Shown: piece after piece, positions 36,205 through 46,449 of the stretch
Numbering within the stretch: the first letter of the stretch is position 1
Layout of the letters: the number at the start of each line of letters is the position of its first letter
NCBI GenBank assembly: GCA_963854835.1
Contig: OY978530.1
Coordinates: 19,929,437-19,993,436 of the forward strand
Length of the DNA stretch: 64,000 nt
Direction of reading: 5' to 3'
From: Megamerina dolium
Taxonomy: Eukaryota; Arthropoda; Insecta; Diptera; Megamerinidae
Translations under genes and position numbers: made by a program
Notes under the pieces: model-generated
The model's input: the letters and a program-made list of their open reading frames with translations, nothing else
Told to the model about the DNA's origin: nothing
Database searches by the model: none

Positions 36205-36782
36205 TATTATGTATCTAGTCTGTAAGGAATTATGAAATATATGGTATGTAAAACAGTTCTGCATCGTATTGCATAAAATTTGCTTATCGTAGTGCATATT
36301 TGTAACCTTGACAGCATATGAGCGCGAGTAAACTCAACATACATTTTATAAAATCATAAATGCAGCGTCATTATTATATGACCGCTAATGAACTAAAAAA
36401 TCACAACGTTTGCTCTTGTTACGTATAATAGACAATATGCGTTTCCTAAATATGCTATCAAGGCAAGTCATGTAAAATGCCTATTAATACATATTTTGCA
36501 TTAATTGTAATTTTTATATTTTAATTCAATTATATGTATATGTAATATTTTTGCAATAAATAGAGAAATCGACTACAGGTCGATATTCATTTTGATCACA
36601 AATCATTAGTTTGTCTAGTTGTTTTGATCATACACGCAATCCAGGTTCAAGTGCCTGTGTTTGCAATCTTTTTTTTACCATAAGTAATCCAGGTTCAAGT
36701 GCCTGTGTTTACTATTTGGAATAGTTACGAAGTCTAGATCTTTCCATGCGAAACGATTGTGTTTGCGCCGCTAGACGAAACA

Positions 36783-36803
36783 TTTTGGTGACCCCGACGT
36801 GAT
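36783..36803 (+). promoter_or_regulatory. Primer-binding site, tRNA-Trp-like
   Basis: tggtgaccccgacgtgat lies three bases after the 5' LTR. Its complement ends in cgtcggggtcacca, which I recognise as the 3' end of animal tRNA-Trp plus CCA. From memory, so the tRNA identity is an inference. Confidence 0.7.
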
Positions 36804-37155
36804 CAAAACAACAAGATAACAAGATCAATAGAAATCCTGCAACAATTGCAATACCAATTAGCAAAGCTAATATCACAAGTCTGGAATCGGATCTAGCACA
36901 AGGCTAGTACCAACAGGCATCAACGCATTCATTGGCCGCTAACTAGCAGACGACATCGAAAAGTCATCATCAGCCGATAATCGACAGAAGACTCCAAAGC
37001 ACATTTTGGTGCTTCAATCTAATAAGTGACACACACTTACTGATTATCGAGAAATAAGGGTAACAGGAACAGTTAACCTCTCAACTCCCAATACCAATAC
37101 CAATACAAGTAGTCAATAAATCTCAAAATTTGCAACTTCCAAAAAAGATTCGGAT

Positions 37156-39139
37156 ATGACTTCATTTAACCACTTGACAGAATGTCAGCGCACGACTGGT
37201 GAATTCATAGAGAGCATCATCCGCAACGTCAAGAAGGACTCAGCCTCCAGGAAATCGATTGAGTATTATAAGGAACGTTAGACAAGGCATGGTCCGATTT
37301 CGAAACCAGTGATAACAGTATACGGTGCCTCGATAACATTCCAAGGGACCACACATACTTCACCGAAGGGTACTACGACAAAATATCAGAACTCACAGTT
37401 AAGTACCGAGAAATATTTGAATCAGCCATATTGGAAACTTCAAATAAGCCAGCAGCCGAAAAGCCCACTGTGTCAATCAGGACAACTGTTGCACATAACA
37501 GCGACACAACAAAACGTCTACCTTCAACGACTCCTTCGATTAGAAGACAAATGGTAATGATGCAATCTTTCAAACGATTACTCATTCAAGATCCGACTGG
37601 CGGTAATATGAAGCTAAAGGAAACACTTTAGGACAGATTCAAGATCTGCACTTCTCAATATGGGAATCAGTTCAAGATCCTTTGAAGGATGGGTATGACA
37701 TGGACTCATACAAGAATCTTGAAGAAATGATTTTCAACAATTTTGCTCTGACTTCCAATAATGTATCACAAAACATCGGATCTGCACAAAATAGTAATCT
37801 CCCATTGCCAAAGATTGCTATTCCAAAATTTAATGGAGATTACCTAAAGTGGCGAACATTTTTGGATTTTTTCTCGCAATTAGTAGACAAGAAACAACTT
37901 CCAGCTATACAAAAGATATGGTATCTCAAATTTAACGTAGGAGGGGAAGCTGAAAAATTGATCAGCCATCTTTCAGCCACTGAAAATTACACTACTGCTT
38001 ATAACCTTTCAAGAAAGATACAACAATCAACGGATTCTGGTCGCTTCATTAATACAACAGCTACTAGACCAACCAGGTGCTTCTTCATCAGCTGCAAGCT
38101 GCAAGGAATGCTTACACGCATTAAACAATATTGGGATCGACACAACTTCTTGGGATCCCATGCTACCACACATATTGGTCAAAAAGTTAGATCGAGGCAT
38201 CCACATTTTGTATGAAATATCACTTTCAAATCCAAAGGAGCCTCAGTATATCAAACACTTTTGACCTTCCTCGAAGCTCAATTTCAATCAATGGAAGCTA
38301 TCGGGCGCAAGGAAAATCACAAATAGCCTTTACTACAGCTGCAACTACGCAAAAGATCAACAATGCATGCAAATTCTGCAGCATCAGCTTCCATCCGTTA
38401 TATTTCTGCAAGCAATTATCCACATCAGAAAGATTGAATTGGGTGCAAAAGAATAATTCGTTTTTGGAGAGTCGACTCTGTTGTCTAAGTGCACTAATGA
38501 ATTGTGCTTCTTGTTGCATTTAGTGCAGGATCTTAAGGCGCAGGTTTTTGCTGTATGATCCTGCCTAAAACAATTAGGCAGGATCATACAGCAAAAACCT
38601 GCGCCTTAAGATCCTGCACTAAATGCAACAAGAAGCACAATTCATTAGTGCACTTAGACAACAGAGTCGCCTCTCCAAAAACGAACCAATCAACGGAACC
38701 CAACACAACAATAAGGACAACTGACTCAAAAATAGCAGTAACATCAGCATCAGTCAACACCGTGCCAGCAGACAAAGGTTACGCCTTATTAGCGACAGCA
38801 AAAATAATAATTACGGCAGCTAACGGAAGATCATGCGAATTCAGAGCAATACTAGACTCCATCTCACAAATAAATATTGTCTCAGAGCGCCTCATCAAAA
38901 GGTTGTCCATACTCCCAAGTGACGCCTCACTGTGCATTGAAGGCATCGGAAAGGCTAAAAAAAGATCCACTCAACGGGTGAATGTTAAATTACAATCTTT
39001 GGACAACATGTTCTCAGCTCACTTAGAAGCCTTTGTACTTCCAACCATCGTTCCCGCCCAGCCAAGCCACAATCTTGATATATCTACCTGGTCAATCCCT
39101 ACCAACATTCAACTAGCAGATCCAGAGTTTTATCAATAA
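37156..39139 (+). pseudogene. BEL gag and protease region, broken
   Basis: The ATG at 37156 (MTSFNHLTECQRTTGEFIE) begins gag but stops near 37278. The gag core is at 37682-38215 (LPKIAIPKFNGDYLKWRTFL, GGEAEKLISHL). The Cys/His knuckle region starts at 38367 (CKFCSISFHPLYFCKQL), is interrupted by an inverted duplication at 38457-38568, and continues from 38574 (DHTAKTCALRSCTKCNKKHN). The protease domain at 38820-39139 has CEFRAILDSISQINIVS, where Asp-Ser/Thr-Gly is expected; the Gly is Ile. At least three frameshifts are present. The proteins would assemble particles and process the polyprotein. Confidence 0.85.
38457..38685. repeat. Inverted duplication, 112-bp arms, inside BEL gag
   Basis: 38457-38568 is the reverse complement of 38574-38685, with one mismatch and a 5-nt loop aacaa. 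The right arm reads as normal knuckle-coding sequence, so the left arm is the extra copy. Confidence 0.96.
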
Positions 39140-39540
39140 GGGAAGGTCGATATTCTGCTTGGTGCTGAATTCTATTTTAATCTAATGGCTACTGGACAAA
39201 TCATTCTCTCTACTGATATCCCAGTCCTGCAAAATACAAAACTTGGTTGGATCCTAAATGGAAAGATTGGAAACAACTCCGAAGTATCAGAGACACTGAC
39301 TTGTGCTGTTTTTGGGAATCAAGAAAACATCAGTGATACTAATGTCACACTGGACGATGTGGTAGAACGGCTATGGAAAATGGATGAAGTAGAACCAAAG
39401 GAAAAGGGACTATCGCCAGCAGAACTCCGTTGCGAGGCGCATTTCGCTCAGAACGTTCGCACCAATGACGAAGGTCATTTTGTAGTCAAAATACCATTCC
39501 TGGAAAACACATCAGCCTTGGGATCGTCACGAGAAGTAGC

Positions 39541-40173
39541 CTACAACAGATTTTTAAGTCTGGAACGGCGGCTACTCAAAAATGACACAGTGCGGAATCA
39601 ATACGTCCAATTCATGGAAGAATACAAGCGATTGGGACACATGGAAGAAGTAAATCTTGATTCCGTATTGGCCCCTAGTTATTTCATTCCTCATCATTGT
39701 GTTCTCAAACCAGACAGCACTACAACCAAACTTCGAGTAGTATTTGACACCTCCGCCAAAACTACATCTGGTTATTCATTGAATGATTTGATGTACGTTG
39801 GTCCAACAGTCCAAGGTGAATTATTCTCCATACTCCTTCGTTTTCGTTTGCCACAACAGCCTACAACAGATTTTTAAGTCTGGAACGGCGGCTACTCAAA
39901 AATGACACAGTGCGGAATCAATACGTCCAATTCATGGAAGAATACAAGCGATTGGGACACATGGAAGAAGTAAATCTTGATTCCGCATTGGCCCCTAGTT
40001 ATTTCATTCCTCATCATTGTGTTCTCAAACCAGACAGCACTACAACCAAACTTCGAGAAGTATTTGACACCTCCGCCAAAACTACATCTGGTTATTCATT
40101 GAATGATTTGATGTACGTTGGTCCAACAGTCCAAGGTGAATTATTCTCCATACTCCTTCGTTTTCGTTTGCCA
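39541..40173. repeat. Tandem duplication in BEL pol, 320-bp period
   Basis: 39541-39853 is repeated at 39861-40173 with two substitutions that I can see. The junction shares short sequence (aacagcctacaacag). Confidence 0.95.
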
Positions 40174-40916
40174 CGTTTTGTTTTTACAACTGACATTGAG
40201 AAAATGTACCGTCAAATTCTAATTCATCCAGAAGATCAGCGGTATCAAATTATCATGTGGAGAAATCGTCCAGCAGCACCTATAGGCTATTACCAACTCA
40301 ACACGGTTACTTATGGGACACGAGCAGCACCATATCTCGCAACAAAATGTCTACAACGTATCGCGATAGAAAATGCTAATGATTTTCCATTAGAAGCTCA
40401 GATTCTGCAGCACAACTTCTACGTTGATGATGGACTAGGAGGTTCAGACAGTTTGGTAACAGCCATCACAGCACAACAGCAACTCATACACATTTTAAAA
40501 ACGCATGGTTACAATTTACACAAATGGTGCGCAAATCACCCACAACTACTACAAAACATTCCTCGAGACGACCAAGAAGTAAACTTAGACTTCACCAACA
40601 GCAACAACGATTCAATTAAAACGTTGGGATTGTTATAGCTACCGAAGTCTGACAACTTTTGTTTTAAAGTAAAATTAGATTCAATAAAGGTAGTCACAAA
40701 GCGATCTATCACTTCAGATTTAGCCAGACTCTTGGACCCTTTAGGAATTGTTGCACCAGTCATAGTAACAGCCAAGATGTTTGTCCAAGAACTTTGGCAA
40801 TTAAAAATAAGTTGGGATGACGCTTTACCAGCTGAACTACATACAAGATGGGTAAATTTCCGCAGCAACCTAAATGAATTGGATGATCTAAAGCTTTCGC
40901 GTTACATTTTCATTAA

Positions 40917-40945
40917 GATTAGAAGATGCGAAGCATCTTCTAATC
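40917..40945. repeat. Hairpin at pol deletion junction
   Basis: gattagaagatgc and its exact complement, 13-bp arms, loop gaa. It sits precisely where RT connection-domain coding is joined to late integrase coding. Confidence 0.92.
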
Positions 40946-41677
40946 AGGAGCGTAGCAACCGCATCTTTGACTTACGAAGAACTGGACACTGTAATAATAG
41001 AAATTGAGGGCATTCTTAATTCAAGACCAATTTGCCCACTCTCAGAAGACCCAAAAGACTTAGCCGCCCTAACTCCTGGCCACTTTCTCATAGGGGAACC
41101 AATAAACGCACAGGTCGATTCAAGTGCCACATCAACAAACTCTAATCTCTTAACCAGATGGAAGTTGGTCAGTCATCTGAAAGAGGAATTCTGGAAGCGA
41201 TGGTCTCGGGATTATTTGTGTGAGCTCCAGTCAAAAAATAAATGGAAGAATAAGCAATCCAATATCAGCATTGGTGACATGGTGATCATCAAAGAGGACA
41301 ACACTGCAATACTCAAGTGGCCGTTAGGACGAGTCACAAATGTCTTCAAGGGTGATGATGGCATAGTGCGAGTAGTTGGATTGAAAACAGCAACTGGTAA
41401 CTGCAGGAGGCCAATTTACAAATTAGCACTACTGCCAATCACAACAGAAAATGAAAACATCGAGAATGAAAGGCAGCCCCAGATTTCTCTCATCATCAGC
41501 ATTCCTCTAAACAAAGTCCAAAATGTCGAAACACTAAACAAGAAACATGATTTCGACATACCAAAGGATAAGTTCATTCACGGATCAGCACAACTGCCTA
41601 GTGACACAGCTGAGCAAACAGAAGCTACATTGTACAATAAGGAAGATGATGTTTCAACAAAGAAAAGACGTACATCC

Positions 41678-43342
41678 ATGAATCAAGGAATTACGACGCT
41701 ATTGATTACACTGATGATCCTGCCAATCATATGGGGCTCTCCAATACAAGTCAACCCTGCTGACTGGAATTTAATTGTATACTACGATTTGCAACCGTAT
41801 TGGCGGCATCAGTGCTCAACGGAACAAGCACTCTGCATCGACTTTGTCAAGAAATAAAACAAAACAGCACTTGTAGTCAATTAACTGACCATTTCGAACA
41901 ACTACATAAAGAATTGCGTTTGGATGACAAGCTATTCACAAGCAGTCGTGTCAGAAGAGGGGCAATGAATTTCATCGGCAGCATCGCACATTCGCTATTT
42001 GGAGTGCTTGATTCTGAGTACTCCAAGAAAATGTCAAAAACGATAGTAAACATTAAAGAAAATGAATCAACTTGTTGCACCTGCTCCGAAATCAATCATC
42101 CATCATCGATTCTACAATAAACATCATCAAGCAGGACCAAATGACAGCTAAGGCAAGTTTTGACCAAATCAACAACCAAATTTGGAACAAAATAAACCAC
42201 GAAGATCATCAATTAAAGCTACTACATCTGTTTAATGCCTTGTCCATGAAATTGATACGAATGATAACGGAACTTCAAAGGACACAAGAAGTCATATTGG
42301 ATGTGCTGACAGACACGCACCATGGCAAACTCCATCCATTATTGTTAAACCCCGATCAGCTGCAAACAGAAACTGAAATAATTAGACAGCATCTGCCCAC
42401 ATCGTTGGAAATTCCTGTAACTAAAGAAGATTTATTGCAGTTATATAGGCTAATGACGGTAGAGGGCGGACTCATGCAGGATAACATTGTATTCAAAATA
42501 ACATTACCCCTTGTGGAGCATGATCAATTTGAACTATTAAGACTGGTTCCAATTCCAAATTGGATGAACAAAACAATGGTGGTAGTAGACACATGCGCCC
42601 CCATTTTAGCCATAAATACTATCCGTAAGCAGTATCTTCTACTTGATGGTGACAAATTGAATTCATGCTACCTCTTGAGTGAAGACGCGTACATATGCTC
42701 TAACGTACAACTCCGACACGACTATGGGTCCGCAATATGTGAGTGCGAGATTGGGCTGTTTAACAACAATACGCGCCAGAATTGTAAATTAAGACAAATG
42801 GATACCAACGTCTCCTGGACACCATTATATCACAAAAACCAGTGGATATACGCCTTCCCGACATCTTCTCGAGGTACTGCTGTGTGTGATAAAGAAGTCA
42901 TTCCGTTGTCCTGAAAGGCTCCAGCATATTAATCCTCCAACCTGAGTGCATCCTCAAGCAAAAATTTACCTCTTTGAAAGGGCGGCAGACAGTATCAAGC
43001 AACCTAACGACATCCTACACAAGGCTGGCCAAAATTTTGCAACTATCAATGGCAGAAATGTTAGGCTCCTTAATGCATGGAGTGAATAAAAACACGTACG
43101 CAATGCAAATGAACAACATCACCGTGTTACAAGACGCATTAGCGAAAATTAAACTAGTTCAGCTGAAGAAAATTACAGCTCCAAACTACCATTATCATGC
43201 AGTCAGCTACGCCGCACTTTTCCTATCAACCATATTATTGAGTTGGTCTAGTTTGGAAAATACGCAGCGTCAACCCATCAAGTGCACCAGCCAGTTCAGC
43301 AAGGATTACTCCTCAATCACGCCCACGACAACAAATGGTTGA
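41678..43342 (+). pseudogene. Env-like gene of BEL element, broken
   Basis: ATG at 41678 with a hydrophobic signal-like stretch (TTLLITLMILPIIWG), still in the pol frame. The frame ends at 41857. The next block (to 42120) has a furin-type site RVRR at about 41946-41957 followed by a Gly/Ala-rich fusion-peptide-like segment. 42072-42914 is a long ectodomain with paired Cys (CAPILAINTI, ICSNVQLRHDYGSAICECE). 42974-43342 ends with a transmembrane segment near 43195-43250. Fusion proteins of this architecture are known in roo and errantiviruses. Three frame breaks make it non-functional; the pieces are given as seen. Confidence 0.75.
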
Positions 43343-43376
43343 GAATTAAATTAAGTCTAGTTGAACAATTGTTCAA

Positions 43377-43389
43377 CGCGGGGGCAGAA
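43377..43389 (+). other. Polypurine tract of BEL element
   Basis: cgcgggggcagaa immediately precedes the 3' LTR; the purine run ggggg-cagaa would prime plus-strand synthesis. Confidence 0.75.
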
Positions 43390-44573
43390 TGTTTAAGCAT
43401 TAAAACACTTAAACATATACACGGTTCGACAATTATGTATTAAGACTGCCTCTAGAAAACACAATTAAAACACGATATCTGCTAATTTTTCGGTATATTT
43501 ATTCGAAATATTCTCCTCCTGATTCAATACACTTGTTACATCTATTTAATGGTGATTCAAACGCGTGTTCCAGCTCATTTTTCGAAATTGCCTCCAGTGC
43601 CCTCGTCGAAGCCCGTTGTATGGTCTGAATGTCATCAAAAAAGCATCCTTTCAACTTCAATTTCAGTTTTGGGAACAAAAAGAAGTCACACGGTGCCAAA
43701 TCAGGTGGATACGGTGGGTGATTCAACACACAGACCTGATTCCGAGCCAAAAATTGACGAACAATGAGTGCTGTGTGACTTTTTTCTCTCTTTGCTCCAA
43801 GTTAAAATTTCAACATTAAATGAACACGTGTTTTGTAAAATGAATGTCAATAAAAAGTAAATGTCAACCAAATGCCATGAAATTTTGACAGTTAGTAGCA
43901 GAAGGTTGAAGCTTCAAAACGCATTTGCTCACACATAGATGGCGCGCTCGGTTGCTGAGGTATGGTTTGAGTCTTAATACATATTTGTCGCACCGTGTAT
44001 ATATTATGTCTGTAAGGAATTATGAAATATATGTGTTTGTAAAACAGTTCTGCATCGTATTGCATAAAATTTGCTTATCGTAGTGCATATTTGTAACCTT
44101 GACAGCATATGAGCGCGAGTAAACTCAACATACATTTTATAAAATCATAAATGCAGCGTCATTATTATATGACCGCTAATGAACTAAAAAATCACAACGT
44201 TTGCTCTTGTTACGTATAATAGACAATATGCGTTTCCTAAATATGCTATCAAGGCAAGTCATGTAAAATGCCTATTAATACATATTTTGCATTAATTGTA
44301 ATTTTTATATTTTAATTCAATTATATGTATATGTAATATTTTTGCAATAAATAGAGAAATCGACTACAGGTCGATATTCATTTTGATCACAAATCATTAG
44401 TTTGTCTAGTTGTTTTGATCATACACGCAATCCAGGTTCAAGTGCCTGTGTTTGCAATCTTTTTTTTACCATAAGTAATCCAGGTTCAAGTGCCTGTGTT
44501 TACTATTTGGAATAGTTACGAAGTCTAGATCTTTCCATGCGAAACGCTTGTGTTTGCGCCGCTAGACGTAACA
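43390..44573 (+). repeat. BEL 3' LTR, carrying a mariner insertion
   Basis: Native LTR sequence is 43390-43419 plus 43998-44573. It contains the same internal direct repeat (aatccaggttcaagtgcctg) as the 5' LTR. Confidence 0.94.
43420..43997 (-). mobile_element. Non-autonomous mariner in BEL 3' LTR
   Basis: Terminal inverted repeats start cacggttcgacaattatgta and are mirrored at 43970-43997; TA flanks both sides. Only a C-terminal transposase scrap remains (43750-43499, minus): HPPYPPDLAPCDFFLFPKLK, the third-Asp motif of mariners, ending CNKCIESGGEYFE. The 578-bp length shows a large internal deletion. Confidence 0.93.
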
Positions 44574-44578
44574 ATTTC

Positions 44579-45559
44579 AATGATTTTCTTTTCTTAATTT
44601 ACGATTCCTTTAATGATATTTCTTTCTTAAAAACATTCTTTTCTCTTTTATAATTTTTCTAATTCAATTCACTTTAAATTTTTAAATTTCACCTTCAAGT
44701 ATCAGGTCCAATAGTTGTCTCATCATTGCCACAAGGATAATTGGAAATATGAATTCCATATTTCGATTCTATAAATACGACTTTTTGGACATTTGATATA
44801 AGTTCTAATAAACTTTGTACTTTTAACCAATGCGACTCTGTTATAATATCTCCATATTTTCGAATGAACTCTCTAATTTTTAATTATAACATATTTGAAT
44901 GACCTTGAAAATACAACTGTTAAGAAATATATGTATTTCACAAGAATTGCGCGTGTAAGAATTCAAACAGGAAATGATAGGGGCTTTGCTTATAAAACTT
45001 CCTGTTGATAAAAAGCATTCGAATGGCCTTGAAAATTCAACTGATAAGAAATATAAGCTGTTACAATAATTACGCGTTGGAAAATTTCAAACAGGAAACA
45101 ATTCCGGTTTTGCTGATAGATCTTTCTGTTTATAAGAACATTCGAATGGTCTTCAAAATACAGGTGATAAGAAATATATGGATTTCACAATAACTGCGAG
45201 TATAAAATTTCAAACAGGAAATGGGATTTTGCTGAAGAAGAAGTTCCTGTTGATAAAAAATATTTATGGATATTTATCCTCTTAGTGGTTTATATTGGTT
45301 CAAATTTATCTCCAATCCAATTATTTTCATTAGAGTCCATCCACTAACTCGTTCTTGGAATTCTTCCCTTTTTACACATAAAGAATTGAATTTATCGTTG
45401 TACATAGTTTCGATCTCTTCTGGCTTTTGCAGTAAAGTCATTTATGTTTGAAATGATAGATCTACGACAACAGCATCAAAATCAGGATCAACATAATCTT
45501 CATTATCATGTATTATTATTATGTATTCACAAGAAAGTTCAAAATTTAATTTATAAGAG
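44579..45559. repeat. AT-rich DNA with three ~125-bp tandem repeats
   Basis: Units start near 44890, 45018 and 45140, each with cattcgaatg..cttgaaaat followed by tcaaacaggaaa, period 122-128 bp. The rest of the segment shows no recognised feature. Confidence 0.75.
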
Positions 45560-46077
45560 AGTTAAAGTTGTTTAGAATTGATGATACCGAACGAAATAAA
45601 AATCAATTAATTAATTTAATAGAACTTTAATGATTGGAACAATGACATCCGTACTTCAGAGCAAATAGTAAAGAAAAGAAAGAATGAGAAGTAAGTGTCG
45701 TTCGTATATCAACGAACCAAGAGTGGAACGTATGTGGACTGTCAGCGCGATATGTTTGGACTCGACATTGTGCATGTCAGATGCAGGGTTGATTCAATCG
45801 CCAACATTCCGCCCACCTCGTCCAGTACCTACGACGAAATCTGTTGGCGTTTGCCGCTCACCGTAAGTGTCTCGATCGTTGTCCAATGGCAGCACCAGCA
45901 GCTTTATCGTATCCAGCTCAATATAGTTTTAGAATCATACCAGCAATGAGTTTGAAGTGATGGTAATTTCATAGTTTCGATTACTCTAACTGCTACTTTT
46001 GCTGCAAGGAGGGCTGCATTCAAATCCAAGCGATGTTTTTTTTTAGCGGTGCTACCTTTGTCGTAGCAGTCAGAATA

Positions 46078-46447
46078 AAAAAAAATAAAAAATAAATATG
46101 TGGCACTTAAAGCCCCAAAGGGCTCATTGGCCGAGCTTCTCTTCTATTACTGTTGTGCGTCTTAAATTTTGGACAGTATTAGAATGGACCTACTTATTTT
46201 AGCCGGTTCCGAACGGCAGAACACTTGTGACATCACTTTTTCTGAGCTTTGTCACAGGGTTCTTTTTAGAAGCTTTTTCATGGCAAGTTGTTACTGTCGG
46301 AAGAATTGCCAATTGCTTGCCGACAGGTGAGTACCATTCGAAAGAAAAATCTTTTCGATATAAAATTTGTTATGCATCAGCCGGTTATTGAACCACGACC
46401 TACAGATCATAAGGCGAACACACTAACCACTGAGCTACGGCACCCAC
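46078..46447 (-). mobile_element. tRNA-derived SINE (S2)
   Basis: 370 bp. The target duplication agcagtcagaata is at 46065-46077 and 46448-46460. On the minus strand the head reads gggtgccgtagctcagtgg (A-box-like) and gtcgtggttcaat (B-box-like), followed by a roughly 280-bp body and an A-rich tail. Confidence 0.93.
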
Positions 46448-46449
46448 AG

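Larger units (their letters stand above)
35085..36782 (+). repeat. BEL 5' LTR, carrying a mariner insertion
   Basis: Native LTR sequence is 35085-35130 plus 36205-36782. It contains a direct repeat (aatccaggttcaagtgcctg) near 36640 and 36686. Nearly identical to the 3' LTR outside the insertion. Confidence 0.93.
39140..41660 (+). pseudogene. BEL pol: RT and integrase C-terminus, broken
   Basis: 39185-39877 and 39910-40638 are the same RT stretch twice because of a 320-bp tandem duplication. The second copy continues with FVFTTDIEKMYRQILIHPED (first Asp), VTYGTRAAPYLA and HNFYVDDGLGG (YVDD). A stop at 40636-40638 and a frame change lead to 40732 (LLDPLGIVAPVIVTAKMF). Coding then jumps at about 40917-40945 to the end of integrase (EELDTVIIEIEGILNSRPI) and its C-terminal domain (LTPGHFLIGEPI, GDMVIIKEDN, LGRVTNVFKGDDG) at 40967-41660. 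RNase H and the integrase DDE core are deleted. Confidence 0.9.
35085..44573 (+). mobile_element. BEL (roo-like) LTR element with env-like gene
   Basis: LTRs at 35085-36782 and 43390-44573 start TGTTTAAGC and end in CA. Target duplication atttc flanks both ends (35080-35084, 44574-44578). Primer-binding site follows the 5' LTR, and a purine tract precedes the 3' LTR. Gag, protease/RT, a truncated integrase and an env-like gene follow in order. Each LTR is inflated by a separate mariner-type insertion. Confidence 0.95.

Noticed and set aside
46380..46447. A tRNA gene on the minus strand
   Set aside because: A/B-box-like motifs are present, but the cloverleaf pairing is poor and the segment is the head of a repeated SINE with target duplications.
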